From contig NZ_JAPEOX010000001.1 of assembly GCF_026340675.1 (NCBI RefSeq), positions 6,324,001-6,388,000 on the forward strand: DNA of 64,000 nt, read 5' to 3'. This document shows, piece by piece, positions 8,728 through 17,234 of this stretch. Both the position numbers and the translations under genes were made by a program. How positions within the stretch are numbered: the first letter of the stretch is position 1; each line of letters starts with the position of its first letter. The notes under the pieces were generated by a model. That model made no database searches, was not told the DNA's origin, and worked only from the letters and a program-made list of their open reading frames with translations. The stretch is from Streptomyces sp. NBC_01264 (lineage in GTDB: Bacteria; Actinomycetota; Actinomycetes; Streptomycetales; Streptomycetaceae).

Positions 8728-10137
8728 ATGAGCGACACCCCGGCGGACAGCGTCGTCCGCACGTACATCGACACACACCGCGCCGCCTTCCTCGACGACC
8801 TCGCCGACTGGCTCCGCATCCCCTCGGTCTCGGCCCAGCCCGAGCACGCGGACGACGTACGGCGCAGCGCCGACTGGCTGGCCGCGAAGCTGGGGGAGAC
8901 CGGTTTCCCGGTCACCGAGGTCTGGCAGACGGCCGGCGCCCCCGCCGTCTTCGCCGAATGGCCGAGCGAGGACCCCGCCGCCCCCACCGTCCTCGTCTAC
9001 GGGCACCACGACGTGCAGCCCGCCGCCCTCGCCGACGGCTGGCACACCGACCCGTTCGAGCCGGTGATCAAGGACGGCCGGATGTACGGGCGCGGCGCCG
9101 CCGACGACAAGGGCCAGGTCTTCTTCCACACCCTCGGTGTCCGGGCCCACCTCGCCGCGACCGGCGCGTCCGCCCCCGCCGTGAACCTCAAGCTGATCGT
9201 CGAGGGCGAGGAGGAGTCGGGTTCCCCGCACTTCCGCGCCCTCGTGGAGCGCGAGGCCGCCCGCCTCGCCGCCGACGTCGTGATCGTCTCCGACACCGGC
9301 ATGTGGTCCGAGACCACGCCCACCGTCTGCACCGGCATGCGCGGCGTCGCCGACTGCGAGATCGACCTGTTCGGCCCCGACCAGGACATCCACTCGGGTG
9401 CCTTCGGCGGCGCCGTACCGAATCCGGCCACCGTCGCGGCCCGCCTCGTCGCGGCCCTGCACGACGAGGACGAGCGGGTCACGGTCCCCGGCTTCTACGA
9501 CAACATCGCCGAGCTCACGGACGCGGAGCGCGAGCTGATCGCCGAGCTCCCCTTCGACGAGGCCGAGTGGCTCCGTACGGCCAAGTCGTACGCGGCCTCG
9601 GGCGAGGCCGGCTACTCCACCCTGGAGCGCGTCTGGGCCCGCCCGACCGCCGAGGTCAACGGCATCGGCGGCGGCTACCAGGGCCCCGGCGGCAAGACCA
9701 TCGTGCCTGCCTCGGCGCACCTGAAGCTGTCGTTCCGCCTCGTCTCCGGGCAGGACCCGTACGCGATCCAGACGGCCGTCACGGCCTGGGTCGCGGAGCG
9801 CGTCCCGGACGGAATCCGGCATTCCATCACCTTCGGCGCCCCGACCCGGCCGTGCCTGACCCCGCTGGACCACCCGGCGCTCCAGTCCGTCGTACGCGCC
9901 ATGGGCCGGGCCTTCGGCCAGAAGGTCCGCTTCACCCGCGAAGGCGGATCGGGCCCGGCGGCCGACCTCCAGGACGTGTTGCACGCCCCCGTCCTCTTCC
10001 TCGGCATCTCGGTGCCCTCCGACGGCTGGCACTCGCCGAACGAGAAGGTCGAGCTCGACCTGCTCACCAAGGGCGTCGAGACGGCCGCCTACCTCTGGGG
10101 CGACCTGGCCGCCCACTGGAAGCCGGCCTCCGCTTGA
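8728..10137 (+). CDS. M20-family metallopeptidase (dipeptidase-like)
   Basis: A 469-aa zinc-dependent hydrolase of the M20/DapE/carboxypeptidase G2 family, probably a cytoplasmic dipeptidase. The metal-binding signatures are in order: YGHHDVQP, AADDKGQ, EGEEESGS with the catalytic Glu, a VSDTG segment, and a late SDGWHSPNE His. The full family length is present. The ATG at 8728 begins ten bases after the adnB stop, so the gene is likely co-transcribed with adnB; a longer in-frame extension upstream would overlap adnB. The exact substrate cannot be read from the sequence. Confidence 0.88.
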   Translation: MSDTPADSVVRTYIDTHRAAFLDDLADWLRIPSVSAQPEHADDVRRSADWLAAKLGETGFPVTEVWQTAGAPAVFAEWPSEDPAAPTVLVYGHHDVQPAALADGWHTDPFEPVIKDGRMYGRGAADDKGQVFFHTLGVRAHLAATGASAPAVNLKLIVEGEEESGSPHFRALVEREAARLAADVVIVSDTGMWSETTPTVCTGMRGVADCEIDLFGPDQDIHSGAFGGAVPNPATVAARLVAALHDEDERVTVPGFYDNIAELTDAERELIAELPFDEAEWLRTAKSYAASGEAGYSTLERVWARPTAEVNGIGGGYQGPGGKTIVPASAHLKLSFRLVSGQDPYAIQTAVTAWVAERVPDGIRHSITFGAPTRPCLTPLDHPALQSVVRAMGRAFGQKVRFTREGGSGPAADLQDVLHAPVLFLGISVPSDGWHSPNEKVELDLLTKGVETAAYLWGDLAAHWKPASA

Positions 10138-10242
10138 CGCCGCCCCACGCGCCCGCGCCGGCGCACCCGCACACGCCACCGCACACCCGTCCGTCCTGCT
10201 GAGCCTGCCTGTGTCCCACCACCGGGGGAGTTGGAAGTACCT

Positions 10243-11184
10243 GTGAGCACCCATACCGAGTCCGAGCGTCCGATCTCGCTGGCAGCGCCCAGCGGCATCG
10301 ACCGCGCCGCGCACCACCGCCTCGACGAGGCGTGGCTCGCCGCGGCCTGGAGCCACCCCAGCACCCGCGTCTTCGTCGTCTCGGGCGGTCAGGTCCTGAT
10401 CGACGACACCCCCGACGGCGGCACCTCGATCGTGATGACCCCGGCCTTCGAGGCCCCGGTCACCGAGACCCACCGGTACTTCCTGGGAACCGACGAGGAC
10501 GGCGTACGGTACTTCGCGCTGCAGAAGGACTCGCTGCCCGGCCGCATGGACCAGTCGGCCCGCCCGGCCGGGCTGCGCGAGGCCGGAATGCTGCTCTCCC
10601 CGCGGGACGCCGGGCTGATGGTGCACGCGGTGGCGCTGGAGAACTGGCAGCGCATGCACCGCTTCTGCTCCCGCTGCGGCGAGCGCACGGTGGTCGCCGC
10701 GGCCGGGCACATCCGCCGCTGCCCGGGCTGCGGGGCCGAGCACTACCCGCGGACCGACCCGGCGGTGATCATGCTGGTCACGGACGACCAGGACCGCGCG
10801 CTGCTGGGCCGCCAGGTGCACTGGCCCGAGGGCCGCTTCTCCACCCTCGCGGGGTTCGTGGAACCGGGCGAGTCGATCGAGCAGTCGGTCATCCGCGAGG
10901 TCTGGGAGGAAGCGGGCGTCAAGGTCGGCGAGGTCGACTACGTCGCCAGCCAGCCCTGGCCGTTCCCGTACAGCCTGATGCTGGGCTTCACGGCGCGCGC
11001 CGTCACCTTCGACATCGAGGTCGACGGGGACGAGATCCAGGAGGCCCGCTGGTTCTCCCGCGACGACCTGCGCACGGCGATCGAGGCCGGCGAGGTCCTC
11101 CCCCCGGCGGGCATCTCCATCGCGGCCCGCCTGGTCGAGCTCTGGTACGGAAAGCCCCTCCCGAAGCCGGTCACGACCGCCTGA
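10243..11184 (+). CDS. nudC: NADH pyrophosphatase / NAD-RNA decapping hydrolase NudC
   Basis: NUDIX hydrolase of 313 aa that cleaves NADH to NMNH and AMP and, in the characterised family, removes NAD caps from RNA. The zinc ribbon CSRCGERT...CPGCG is followed by the Nudix box GFVEPGESIEQSV...REVWEEAG and the SQPWPFPYS motif that is diagnostic of NADH pyrophosphatases. The GTG at 10243 has GGAAG five bases upstream. Its place between the AdnAB genes and uvrD2 matches Rv3199c. A strong hairpin terminator follows the stop codon. Confidence 0.93.
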   Translation: MSTHTESERPISLAAPSGIDRAAHHRLDEAWLAAAWSHPSTRVFVVSGGQVLIDDTPDGGTSIVMTPAFEAPVTETHRYFLGTDEDGVRYFALQKDSLPGRMDQSARPAGLREAGMLLSPRDAGLMVHAVALENWQRMHRFCSRCGERTVVAAAGHIRRCPGCGAEHYPRTDPAVIMLVTDDQDRALLGRQVHWPEGRFSTLAGFVEPGESIEQSVIREVWEEAGVKVGEVDYVASQPWPFPYSLMLGFTARAVTFDIEVDGDEIQEARWFSRDDLRTAIEAGEVLPPAGISIAARLVELWYGKPLPKPVTTA

Positions 11185-11213
11185 CGGGAACCACCCGTAC
11201 ACCGAAAGGCACC

Positions 11214-11247
11214 GGCGAAGGCCCTCGCTCAGGCGGGGGCCTTCGCC
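11214..11247 (+). terminator. Hairpin terminator after nudC
   Basis: GGCGAAGGCCC pairs with GGGCCTTCGCC across a short loop (CTCGCTCAGGCG region) just after the nudC stop. Its position suits the end of the adnA-adnB-peptidase-nudC run. Confidence 0.8.
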
Positions 11248-11285
11248 CGTCTCCGTCTCCGCCCCTCGTCCTCCGCCCCGGCGCG

Positions 11286-11545
11286 TCAGGTCATGTTCAG
11301 GTACGGCAGCGGGCCGGCCGGCTGCTCCGCGCTCACCCGGCGGATGTCGAGGGTGATGCGAACGGGGCCATCTCCTCGGAGAGCCAGGGCGAGTCCTTGC
11401 CGCCGGTCGCGATCACGTAGACGTCGGTCAGGGCCGAGGTGGCGATCAGCGACTGGGCGACGAGCGCCGGTCCGGCCGGGTTGCGGAAGAGGTAGCGGGG
11501 CACGCGTATCGCGGCTTCCCCCACGGGCACGTTGTACTGGCTCAT
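11286..11545 (-). pseudogene. Small conserved-looking protein with probable 1-nt frameshift
   Basis: From the ATG at 11545 the frame reads MSQYNVPVGEAAIRVPRYLF...SPWLSEEMAPF and then stops at 11333 after a tail that looks out of frame (70 aa). In another frame, straight after MAPF, the sequence continues protein-like as RITLDIRRVSAEQ...PYLNMT with a stop at 11286. One missing base around 11353-11359 would join the two into about 86 aa. The start overlaps the stop of the upstream aldo/keto reductase by 4 nt (ATGA), so the genes were probably coupled. Function is unknown. The shift could be real or an assembly error. Confidence 0.6.
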
Positions 11546-12426
11546 GCCCGGTCCCCCTGGTCCCCCGGGTTCCCCTGGTCGGCCCGCTCCCCTTGGCCGG
11601 AGAGCCGGTCGAGGCGGGTCCGCTGGGCTTCGGTCAGCCGGAGGCCCTCCGCGGCGAGGTTCTCCTCCAGGTGGGCGATCCGGGACGTGCCCGGGATCGG
11701 GAGGACGACCGGCGAGCGGTCGAGCAGCCAGGCGAGCGCGACCTGCGTGGGGGTGGCTCCGGCCTCGGCCGCGACGGCGGCGATCTCGGCCGTCGCCCCG
11801 GACCGCCCCCAGGCGACGGTGGCCCAGGGCAGGAAGGCGATGCCCGCCGCCTCGCACGCGGCGAGCACGGGCTCGTGCGCCCGGTCGAGCAGGTTGTAGC
11901 GGTTCTGCACGCTCGCGATGTCGGTGATCTCCCGGGCCGCGGCGAGTTCGCCGACGGTGACCTCCGACAGCCCGATGTGGCCGATCTTTCCCTCGGCCCG
12001 CAGGTCCCGCAGCGCGCCGATCTGGTCGGCGAGGGGCGTCCCCGGGTCGAGGCGGTGCAGCTGGAGCAGCCCGATCCGCTCGACGCGCAGCCGCCGCAGC
12101 GCCTGCTCGACCTGCTCGCGCAGCGCGGCCGGCCGCGCGTCCTGCGTCCACTCGCCCGACGGGACGGCCCGGACGATGCCGACCTTGGTGGTGACCTGGA
12201 CCCCGTCCGGGTAGGGGTGCAGGGCTTCGGCGAGCAGCTCCTCGTTGGCGCCCCAGCCGTACATGTAGGCGGTGTCGATCAGCGTGACGCCCAGCTCGAC
12301 GGCCCGCCGGGCCACCGCGAGCGAACCCGCACGGCCCGGGCCCGGGTCCGTGGGCAGGCGCATGGCCCCGAAGCCGAGCCTGCGCACTTCCAGATCCCCG
12401 CCGATGCGGAACACGGTGGTACTCAC
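11542..12426 (-). CDS. Aldo/keto reductase
   Basis: A 294-aa NADPH-dependent oxidoreductase with the TIM-barrel AKR signatures: GFGAMRLP near the N-terminus, IDTAYMYG carrying the catalytic Asp and Tyr, TKVG with Lys, LQLHRLD with His, and the cofactor segment PIPGTSR near the C-terminus. The GTG at 12426 has GGAGGAA upstream. The Gly/Asp/Gln-rich last 15 residues look disordered. It is not part of the mycobacterial order, so it is probably a lineage-specific insertion between nudC and mycoredoxin. Two palindromes upstream suggest a dedicated regulator. Confidence 0.9.
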   Translation of the reverse strand: MSTTVFRIGGDLEVRRLGFGAMRLPTDPGPGRAGSLAVARRAVELGVTLIDTAYMYGWGANEELLAEALHPYPDGVQVTTKVGIVRAVPSGEWTQDARPAALREQVEQALRRLRVERIGLLQLHRLDPGTPLADQIGALRDLRAEGKIGHIGLSEVTVGELAAAREITDIASVQNRYNLLDRAHEPVLAACEAAGIAFLPWATVAWGRSGATAEIAAVAAEAGATPTQVALAWLLDRSPVVLPIPGTSRIAHLEENLAAEGLRLTEAQRTRLDRLSGQGERADQGNPGDQGDRA

Positions 12427-12440
12427 GTGTCGGTTCCTCC

Positions 12441-12491
12441 CCCTTGACCGATTCGATCAAGGGCTCACGCTAACAGGCCAGTTGGCCGGTT
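12441..12491 (-). promoter_or_regulatory. Paired operator-like palindromes upstream of the aldo/keto reductase
   Basis: Site 1 (12441-12463) reads CCCTTGACCGA-T-TCGATCAAGGG, an 11-bp-arm palindrome with one mismatch, directly before the ribosome site. Site 2 (12472-12491) reads AACAGGCCA-GT-TGGCCGGTT, 9-bp arms with one mismatch. They probably bind a repressor or activator; no adjacent regulator gene is present. Confidence 0.55.
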
Positions 12492-12513
12492 CCTCAGGTT
12501 CCCCGGAACGCAG

Positions 12514-12537
12514 AAGCCCCCGCCGGGGCGGGGGCTT
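12514..12537 (-). terminator. Hairpin terminator after mycoredoxin
   Basis: AAGCCCCCGCC pairs with GGCGGGGGCTT around a short loop, between the mycoredoxin stop and the aldo/keto reductase promoter region. Confidence 0.75.
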
Positions 12538-12574
12538 TCCGTGCGTGGTGCTCAGCACATCGGACGGCGGGACA

Positions 12575-12835
12575 TCAGACCGCGAGGGCCTGCTTGACCT
12601 GGGCCAGGCTCGGGTTCGTCATGACCGACTCACTGCCCGCGGAGGAGGTGACGAGGACGGTGGGAACCGTCTGGTTGCCGCCGTTCGCCTTCTCCACGAA
12701 CGCCGCGGACGCGGGGTCGTGCTCGATGTTGATCTCGGTGTAGGCGATGCCTTCCCGGTCCAGCTGCTTCTTCAGCCGGTTGCAGTAGCCGCACCAGGTC
12801 GTGCTGTACATCGTGACCGTTCCCGCGTCCTGCAT
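12575..12835 (-). CDS. mrx1: Mycoredoxin (glutaredoxin-like)
   Basis: An 86-aa thioredoxin-fold protein with the WCGYC active site near residue 14 and the cis-proline motif TVPTV. Mycoredoxin-1 reduces mycothiol mixed disulfides in actinobacteria. ATG at 12835 has GGAGAG six bases upstream. Size and position beside uvrD2 match Rv3198A, which supports the name. It is transcribed divergently from uvrD2 and ends in a hairpin terminator. Confidence 0.88.
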   Translation of the reverse strand: MQDAGTVTMYSTTWCGYCNRLKKQLDREGIAYTEINIEHDPASAAFVEKANGGNQTVPTVLVTSSAGSESVMTNPSLAQVKQALAV

Positions 12836-13061
12836 GCTGCGCTCTCCATTCGTGGATGCTCGTTGGTCCGTTTGGCCCGAGTGCTTGAACGTACGGGACC
12901 GCGCGCCCATTCCCTTCCCGGGGTGCCCGTACCCCGGGGCCCGCGCCCGGCGCCCGCACCTCGCTCCGCTGCGACTGTCGTCCTGTCGTCCTGTCGTACG
13001 AACGCGGGCGGCCTGTGGACGGATTTCCCGGCCTCCCCGGGAGACCTGGCAAGCTGGCTGG

Positions 13062-15236
13062 GTGACATCAGCAACGCACTCCTCATCCTTCACGCCCGGC
13101 GCCGACTCGGCCGACTCGGCCGACGCGGTGCTCCTGGGCCTGGACCCGGAGCAGCGCGAGGTCGCGACGACCCTGCGCGGGCCGGTGTGCGTGCTCGCGG
13201 GCGCCGGTACGGGCAAGACCCGGGCGATCACCCACCGCATCGCCTACGGGGTCCGTTCCGGCCAGCTGATGCCGGCCAGTGTGCTGGCCGTCACGTTCAC
13301 CAACCGCGCCGCCGGCGAGATGCGCGGCCGCCTGCGCGAGCTGGGCGCGGGCGGGGTGCAGGCGCGGACCTTCCACTCCGCCGCCCTGCGCCAGCTGCAG
13401 TACTTCTGGCCCAAGGCGGTCGGCGGGGACGTGCCCCGGCTGCTGGAGCGCAAGATCCAGTTCGTCGCGGAGGCCGGCGCGCGCTGCCGCATCCGCCTCG
13501 ACCGGGGCGAGCTGCGCGATGTCACCGGCGAGATCGAGTGGGCGAAGGTCACGCAGACGGTGCCCGCCGACTACCCGGCCGCCGCCCGCAAGGCCGGCCG
13601 CGAGGCCCCCCGCGACCTGGCCGAGATCGCCCAGATCTACGGGACGTACGAGCAGCTCAAGCGCGACCGAGGCATGATCGACTTCGAGGACGTGCTGCTC
13701 CTCACCGTCGGCATCCTGCAGGACCGCCACGACATCGCCGAACAGATCCGCACCCAGTACCAGCACTTCGTCGTCGACGAGTACCAGGACGTCAGCCCGC
13801 TCCAGCAGCGGCTGCTGGACCTCTGGCTCGGCGAGCGCGACACCCTGTGCGTGGTCGGCGACGCCAGCCAGACGATCTACTCCTTCACCGGCGCCACCCC
13901 CGACCACTTGCTGAACTTCCGCACCAAGTACCCGCAGGCCACCCTGGTCAAGCTGGTCCGCGACTACCGCTCCACCCCCCAGGTCGTCCACCTCGCCAAC
14001 GGGCTCCTCGCCCAGGCCAAGGGCCGCGCCGCCGAGCACCGCCTGGAGCTGGTCTCCCAGCGCGAGACCGGCCCCGACCCGGTCTACGCCGAGTACCCCG
14101 ACGAGCCCGCCGAGGCCGAGGGCGTCGCCCACCGGGTCCGCGACCTCGTCGCGGCGGGCGTGCCGGCCGGGGAGATCGCGGTGCTCTACCGCATCAACGC
14201 CCAGTCCGAGGTCTACGAGCAGGCCCTCGCCGACGCCGGAGTCCCCTACCAGCTGCGCGGAGCCGAGCGCTTCTTCGAGCGCGCCGAGGTCCAGAAGGCG
14301 ATCCTCGCCCTGCGCGGAGCCGCCCGCTCCGGAGGCAACGACCGGCTGCTCGACGACGTCGTCGAGCTCGGCTCGCAGGTCCGGGCCGTGCTCAGCTCCA
14401 CGGGCTGGTCCCATGAGCCGCCCGCCGGTTCCGGAGCCGTCCGCGACCAGTGGGAATCGCTGGCCGCGCTGGTCCGGCTCGCCGAGGACTTCGCCCGCGG
14501 CCGGCCGGCCGCGACCCTGGCCGACCTCACGGTAGAGCTGGACGAGCGCAAGGCCGCCCAGCACGCTCCGACCGTCCAGGGCGTCACCCTCGCCTCGCTG
14601 CACGCGGCGAAGGGCCTGGAGTGGGACGCCGTGTTCCTCGTGGGCCTGACCGACGGCATGATCCCGATCACCTATGCGAAGACCGACGAACAGGTCGAGG
14701 AGGAGCGCCGGCTGCTCTACGTCGGCGTCACCCGGGCCCGGCACCACCTGACGCTCTCTTGGGCCCTCTCCCGGACTCCGGGCGGCCGCGGGTCGCGGCG
14801 GCCCAGCCGCTTCCTGAACGGCCTGAGGCCGGGCTCCCTGGCGCCGGGAAGCAGGCCGGGCGGTCCGATCGAGCCCGGGGCCCGCAAGCGGGGCCGCCGC
14901 GGCCCGGCCGTGTGCCGGGTCTGCCGCAAGACCCTGACCGACGCGGGCGAGCTGAAACTGATGCGTTGCGACGACTGTCCTTCGGACATGGACGAAGGGC
15001 TCTACGAGCGGCTGCGCGACTGGCGCGCCGTCCAGGCGAAGGAGCAGGGCATGCCCGGCTACTGCGTCTTCACGGACAAGACGCTGATGGCCATCGCGGA
15101 GGCCGCACCCTCGCAGGAGGGCGAGCTCTCGATGATCTCCGGGGTGGGTGCCCGGAAGCTCGAGCGGTACGGAGCCGATGTGCTCGCCATCTGTGCAGGT
15201 GAGGAGCCTGGGGCGGAAGATTCTGACGACGCGTAG
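13062..15236 (+). CDS. uvrD2: ATP-dependent DNA helicase UvrD2
   Basis: Superfamily 1A 3'-5' helicase of 724 aa. Walker A AGAGTGKTR near residue 47, VVDEYQDVS near 237, GDASQTIYSFTG, and motif VI YVGVTRARHHL are present. The C-terminus carries the tetracysteine element CRVCRKT...MRCDDC near 618-640 and an HRDC domain (about 663-713), the layout of mycobacterial UvrD2. A GTG at 13062 is preferred over upstream in-frame starts because the homologous region begins there; no strong ribosome site is seen. Its stop codon forms the left end of the proposed attachment core of the integrated element. Confidence 0.9.
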   Translation: MTSATHSSSFTPGADSADSADAVLLGLDPEQREVATTLRGPVCVLAGAGTGKTRAITHRIAYGVRSGQLMPASVLAVTFTNRAAGEMRGRLRELGAGGVQARTFHSAALRQLQYFWPKAVGGDVPRLLERKIQFVAEAGARCRIRLDRGELRDVTGEIEWAKVTQTVPADYPAAARKAGREAPRDLAEIAQIYGTYEQLKRDRGMIDFEDVLLLTVGILQDRHDIAEQIRTQYQHFVVDEYQDVSPLQQRLLDLWLGERDTLCVVGDASQTIYSFTGATPDHLLNFRTKYPQATLVKLVRDYRSTPQVVHLANGLLAQAKGRAAEHRLELVSQRETGPDPVYAEYPDEPAEAEGVAHRVRDLVAAGVPAGEIAVLYRINAQSEVYEQALADAGVPYQLRGAERFFERAEVQKAILALRGAARSGGNDRLLDDVVELGSQVRAVLSSTGWSHEPPAGSGAVRDQWESLAALVRLAEDFARGRPAATLADLTVELDERKAAQHAPTVQGVTLASLHAAKGLEWDAVFLVGLTDGMIPITYAKTDEQVEEERRLLYVGVTRARHHLTLSWALSRTPGGRGSRRPSRFLNGLRPGSLAPGSRPGGPIEPGARKRGRRGPAVCRVCRKTLTDAGELKLMRCDDCPSDMDEGLYERLRDWRAVQAKEQGMPGYCVFTDKTLMAIAEAAPSQEGELSMISGVGARKLERYGADVLAICAGEEPGAEDSDDA

Positions 15237-15247
15237 AAACTCGTCGG
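15225..15247 (+). mobile_element. attL of the integrated element
   Basis: GACGAC (15225-15230), five bases, then the 12-bp core GAAACTCGTCGG (15236-15247). The same core and the same GACGAC at the same distance occur at 31160-31182. GACGA and TCGTC also form inverted arms around the crossover zone, as expected for a tyrosine recombinase core site. The core begins at the last base of the uvrD2 stop codon. Confidence 0.7.
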
Positions 15248-15312
15248 GTTTCTGCTCGATTCGACGTCTGCGCAGGTCAGGGGTGGAGCGAGAGGGGCGA
15301 TCGTAGATCGTT

Positions 15313-15329
15313 TCTCACAATCTCTCACA
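15313..15329 (+). repeat. Candidate integrase arm sites near attL
   Basis: TCTCACA occurs at 15313-15319 and 15323-15329, spaced 10 bp. The same motif pair lies near attR (31063-31080). Short repeats at one helical turn on both flanks fit arm-type integrase or Xis sites, though this is inference. Confidence 0.4.
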
Positions 15330-16515
15330 CAGAGGGATTCTGAGCCCCTCCGTGGAAGCCGTCCCACGCGGTCGCAGCCGACCGCAGATCCTCGATCCCG
15401 GGGTGGACGTAGCGGCGCTTCGTGAACGAAGCGTTCGTGTGGCCGGCCCATGCGGCAAGGACGACGTCCGGAACGCCGTTCACCGCCAGGTACGTCAGGC
15501 AGGAGTGCCGGGCGTCGTACAGACGGACCCGTCGCAGGCCGGTGCTGTCCATGAGCCTGTACGCGTACTCGCGCAGCTGCCGGGTGTTCATCGGCAGCCC
15601 CAGCTCGTCGACCGCCACGTAACCCGTGTCGGTGTACCCCTCGCCCGCGGCCAGCTTCTCCCGGGCCTGCTGCGCCTTGAAGCGCTTCAAGGCCTCGAGC
15701 GGCCCCTGGGGGAGCGGCAGGGCACGTTCCCCGGACGACGTCTTCGTGTCCTTCTCGAGGACCCGCACGTTCCCGATCATCGTCCTCGTGTTGGCGATCT
15801 CCACAGAGCCCGCCTTCAGGTCCATGTCCGTCCACCGCTGGCCGCAGACCTCAGCCGGCCGAAGACCCATCAGGGACAGCAGCAGCGGGGCGTACAGGCG
15901 ATCCTGCTCGATCCCCTTCACGAAGCGCTGCACCTCGCTGACCGACCAGGGCGCCGCCCGCGTCCGGTCCCGCTTGTCCGTCTTCTTGTCGGCCAGGGAG
16001 ACCCGCACGTACTGGGCGGGGTTCGTCGAGATGTGCTTGCGGACGACCGCTCTGGCCAGTGCCTGCCGTAGGCGGTTGAGCACCACCACGGACGTCGATA
16101 CCGCCAGGCGCGTACCGGGCTTCCCTCCGCTGCGCCGGCCGCTGGCCACCAGCTCGTCGACGAACTCCTGTACGTGGTCCTCGGTCAGCTCCTGCAAGCG
16201 GATGTGCCCCAAGCGCTCCCGCGGGTGCAGCAGGTTCAGCTCGTAGGTCGTAATGGACGTCTCCTCGACGTCGCGGCGCTTGTACTCCAGCCACTGGTCC
16301 AGCCACTCGGCAACGGTGAGTTTGCTCGGGACGATCAACGTCCCTCCGGACCGTTCCGTCTGAATCCGCGCACGCTCGGCCAGGACTTCCTTCTTGGTGT
16401 CCTTGGTGATCGTGAGCTGGATCCGCTTGCCGTTCTCGTCGTGGCCAGCATCGACGACCGTGCGATACCGAACGGTGCCGTCTTGCAGCGTGATCTTCTT
16501 GATGGGGTCCGGCAT
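15325..16515 (-). CDS. int: Tyrosine site-specific integrase
   Basis: A 396-aa phage-type tyrosine recombinase. It has an N-terminal arm-binding segment, a SAM-like core-binding domain (about 65-165) and a catalytic domain with Arg219 (GLRPAEV), Lys258 (TKTSSGER), Arg336 (YDARHS), His359 (WAGHT) and nucleophile Tyr369 (RRYVHP). The usual first His of HxxR is a Tyr here. ATG at 16515 has AGGAG upstream. Its stop lies about 80 nt from attL, the normal place for an AICE integrase. No excisionase gene is directly adjacent; HTH candidates lie at 23.0-23.5 and 29.7 kb. Confidence 0.93.
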   Translation of the reverse strand: MPDPIKKITLQDGTVRYRTVVDAGHDENGKRIQLTITKDTKKEVLAERARIQTERSGGTLIVPSKLTVAEWLDQWLEYKRRDVEETSITTYELNLLHPRERLGHIRLQELTEDHVQEFVDELVASGRRSGGKPGTRLAVSTSVVVLNRLRQALARAVVRKHISTNPAQYVRVSLADKKTDKRDRTRAAPWSVSEVQRFVKGIEQDRLYAPLLLSLMGLRPAEVCGQRWTDMDLKAGSVEIANTRTMIGNVRVLEKDTKTSSGERALPLPQGPLEALKRFKAQQAREKLAAGEGYTDTGYVAVDELGLPMNTRQLREYAYRLMDSTGLRRVRLYDARHSCLTYLAVNGVPDVVLAAWAGHTNASFTKRRYVHPGIEDLRSAATAWDGFHGGAQNPSV

Positions 16516-16630
16516 GCCTTGCTCCTAGGTCTTGAACCACTGTCCGAGCGGGTGCAGTTGCGGGGAGCCCTGAGACCTCCCTGCGCGCGTTGCGGCCTGG
16601 ACGTACATATGGCGATCGGCTTGCGGTGAT

Positions 16631-16924
16631 CTACAGCAGGCCCGGGTGCTCCTCGCCCGGCCGGCGACGGCCCGGCTTCTGACTGGCCGCTCGGGCCGCT
16701 GCAGCCTCGCGGGCCGTCTTCTGCCGGTGGCAGGGATCGCACACGCCCTGCAGGGCCTCGAGGCGGTGGTCATCGGTCATGGCGCGGATGTGGTCGGCGA
16801 CCGTCGCGGCACGCACTCGGCACAGGACGCAGGTCACGTCCCGAGCGAGAACCTGCCTGCGGAGCGCCTGCCAGTTCTTCGGCAGCCGGCTCTTCCGCTT
16901 CGACGTGCCCCAGTTGTGGGCCAT
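16631..16924 (-). CDS. HNH endonuclease
   Basis: A 97-aa protein with the HNH fold seen in phages: a CVLC knuckle, VADHIRAM with the central His, then LQGVCDPCHRQKT with the second CxxC and final His. The start at 16924 has TGGAG six bases upstream; an ATG at 16939 lacks a ribosome site. In cos-type phages a small HNH protein works with terminase in DNA cutting and packaging. Here it lies just upstream of the integrase and 80 bp beyond a terminase-like gene, which suggests such a role for the element. Confidence 0.85.
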   Translation of the reverse strand: MAHNWGTSKRKSRLPKNWQALRRQVLARDVTCVLCRVRAATVADHIRAMTDDHRLEALQGVCDPCHRQKTAREAAAARAASQKPGRRRPGEEHPGLL

Positions 16925-17003
16925 CAGGACTCCATTCATGCAGGCCGGAGGGGTGGGGAGGCGCCCCCCGACGTGGTCACCGGGGATCGCAGAGGTATTG
17001 CCG

Positions 17004-17234
17004 CTAGGGCTGGCTACGGGTCTGGGGGTTTTGGGTCTTCCAAGCTGGGGGCTGCAGGTACGACGTCACGTCCTCGCCGGCCGCCCACGCCTGGCGGGCG
17101 ACGGACCAGCGGATCCGGGCGTAACCGACCTCCAAGGGGTCCTCGAGGTCATCCACCCACCAATCGGCGGGGTCGAACGCGGCCAGCTCTGGCGGGGGCT
17201 CCCCGAAGCGGGCCCGGGTACGGCGCCGGCTCAT
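17004..17234 (-). CDS. Hypothetical protein between TerS and HNH
   Basis: A 76-aa basic/acidic protein (DPADWWVDDLEDPLEVGYARIRW core) without a recognised domain. Its ATG at 17234 overlaps the stop of the terminase-like gene by 4 nt, so the two are probably translated together. The C-terminal tail is Pro/Gln/Thr-rich. Function unknown; the position suggests a packaging accessory. Confidence 0.7.
   Translation of the reverse strand: MSRRRTRARFGEPPPELAAFDPADWWVDDLEDPLEVGYARIRWSVARQAWAAGEDVTSYLQPPAWKTQNPQTRSQP

Noticed and set aside
3465..8987. Very long leftward open frame opposite adnB and the end of adnA
   Set aside because: Its translation is Gly/Arg/Ala/Val-rich and lacks domains; it mirrors the real helicase genes, a normal effect of GC-rich codon bias.
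12801..13061. Upstream extension of uvrD2
   Set aside because: It overlaps the divergent mycoredoxin gene and its promoter, and the residues do not look like helicase sequence.
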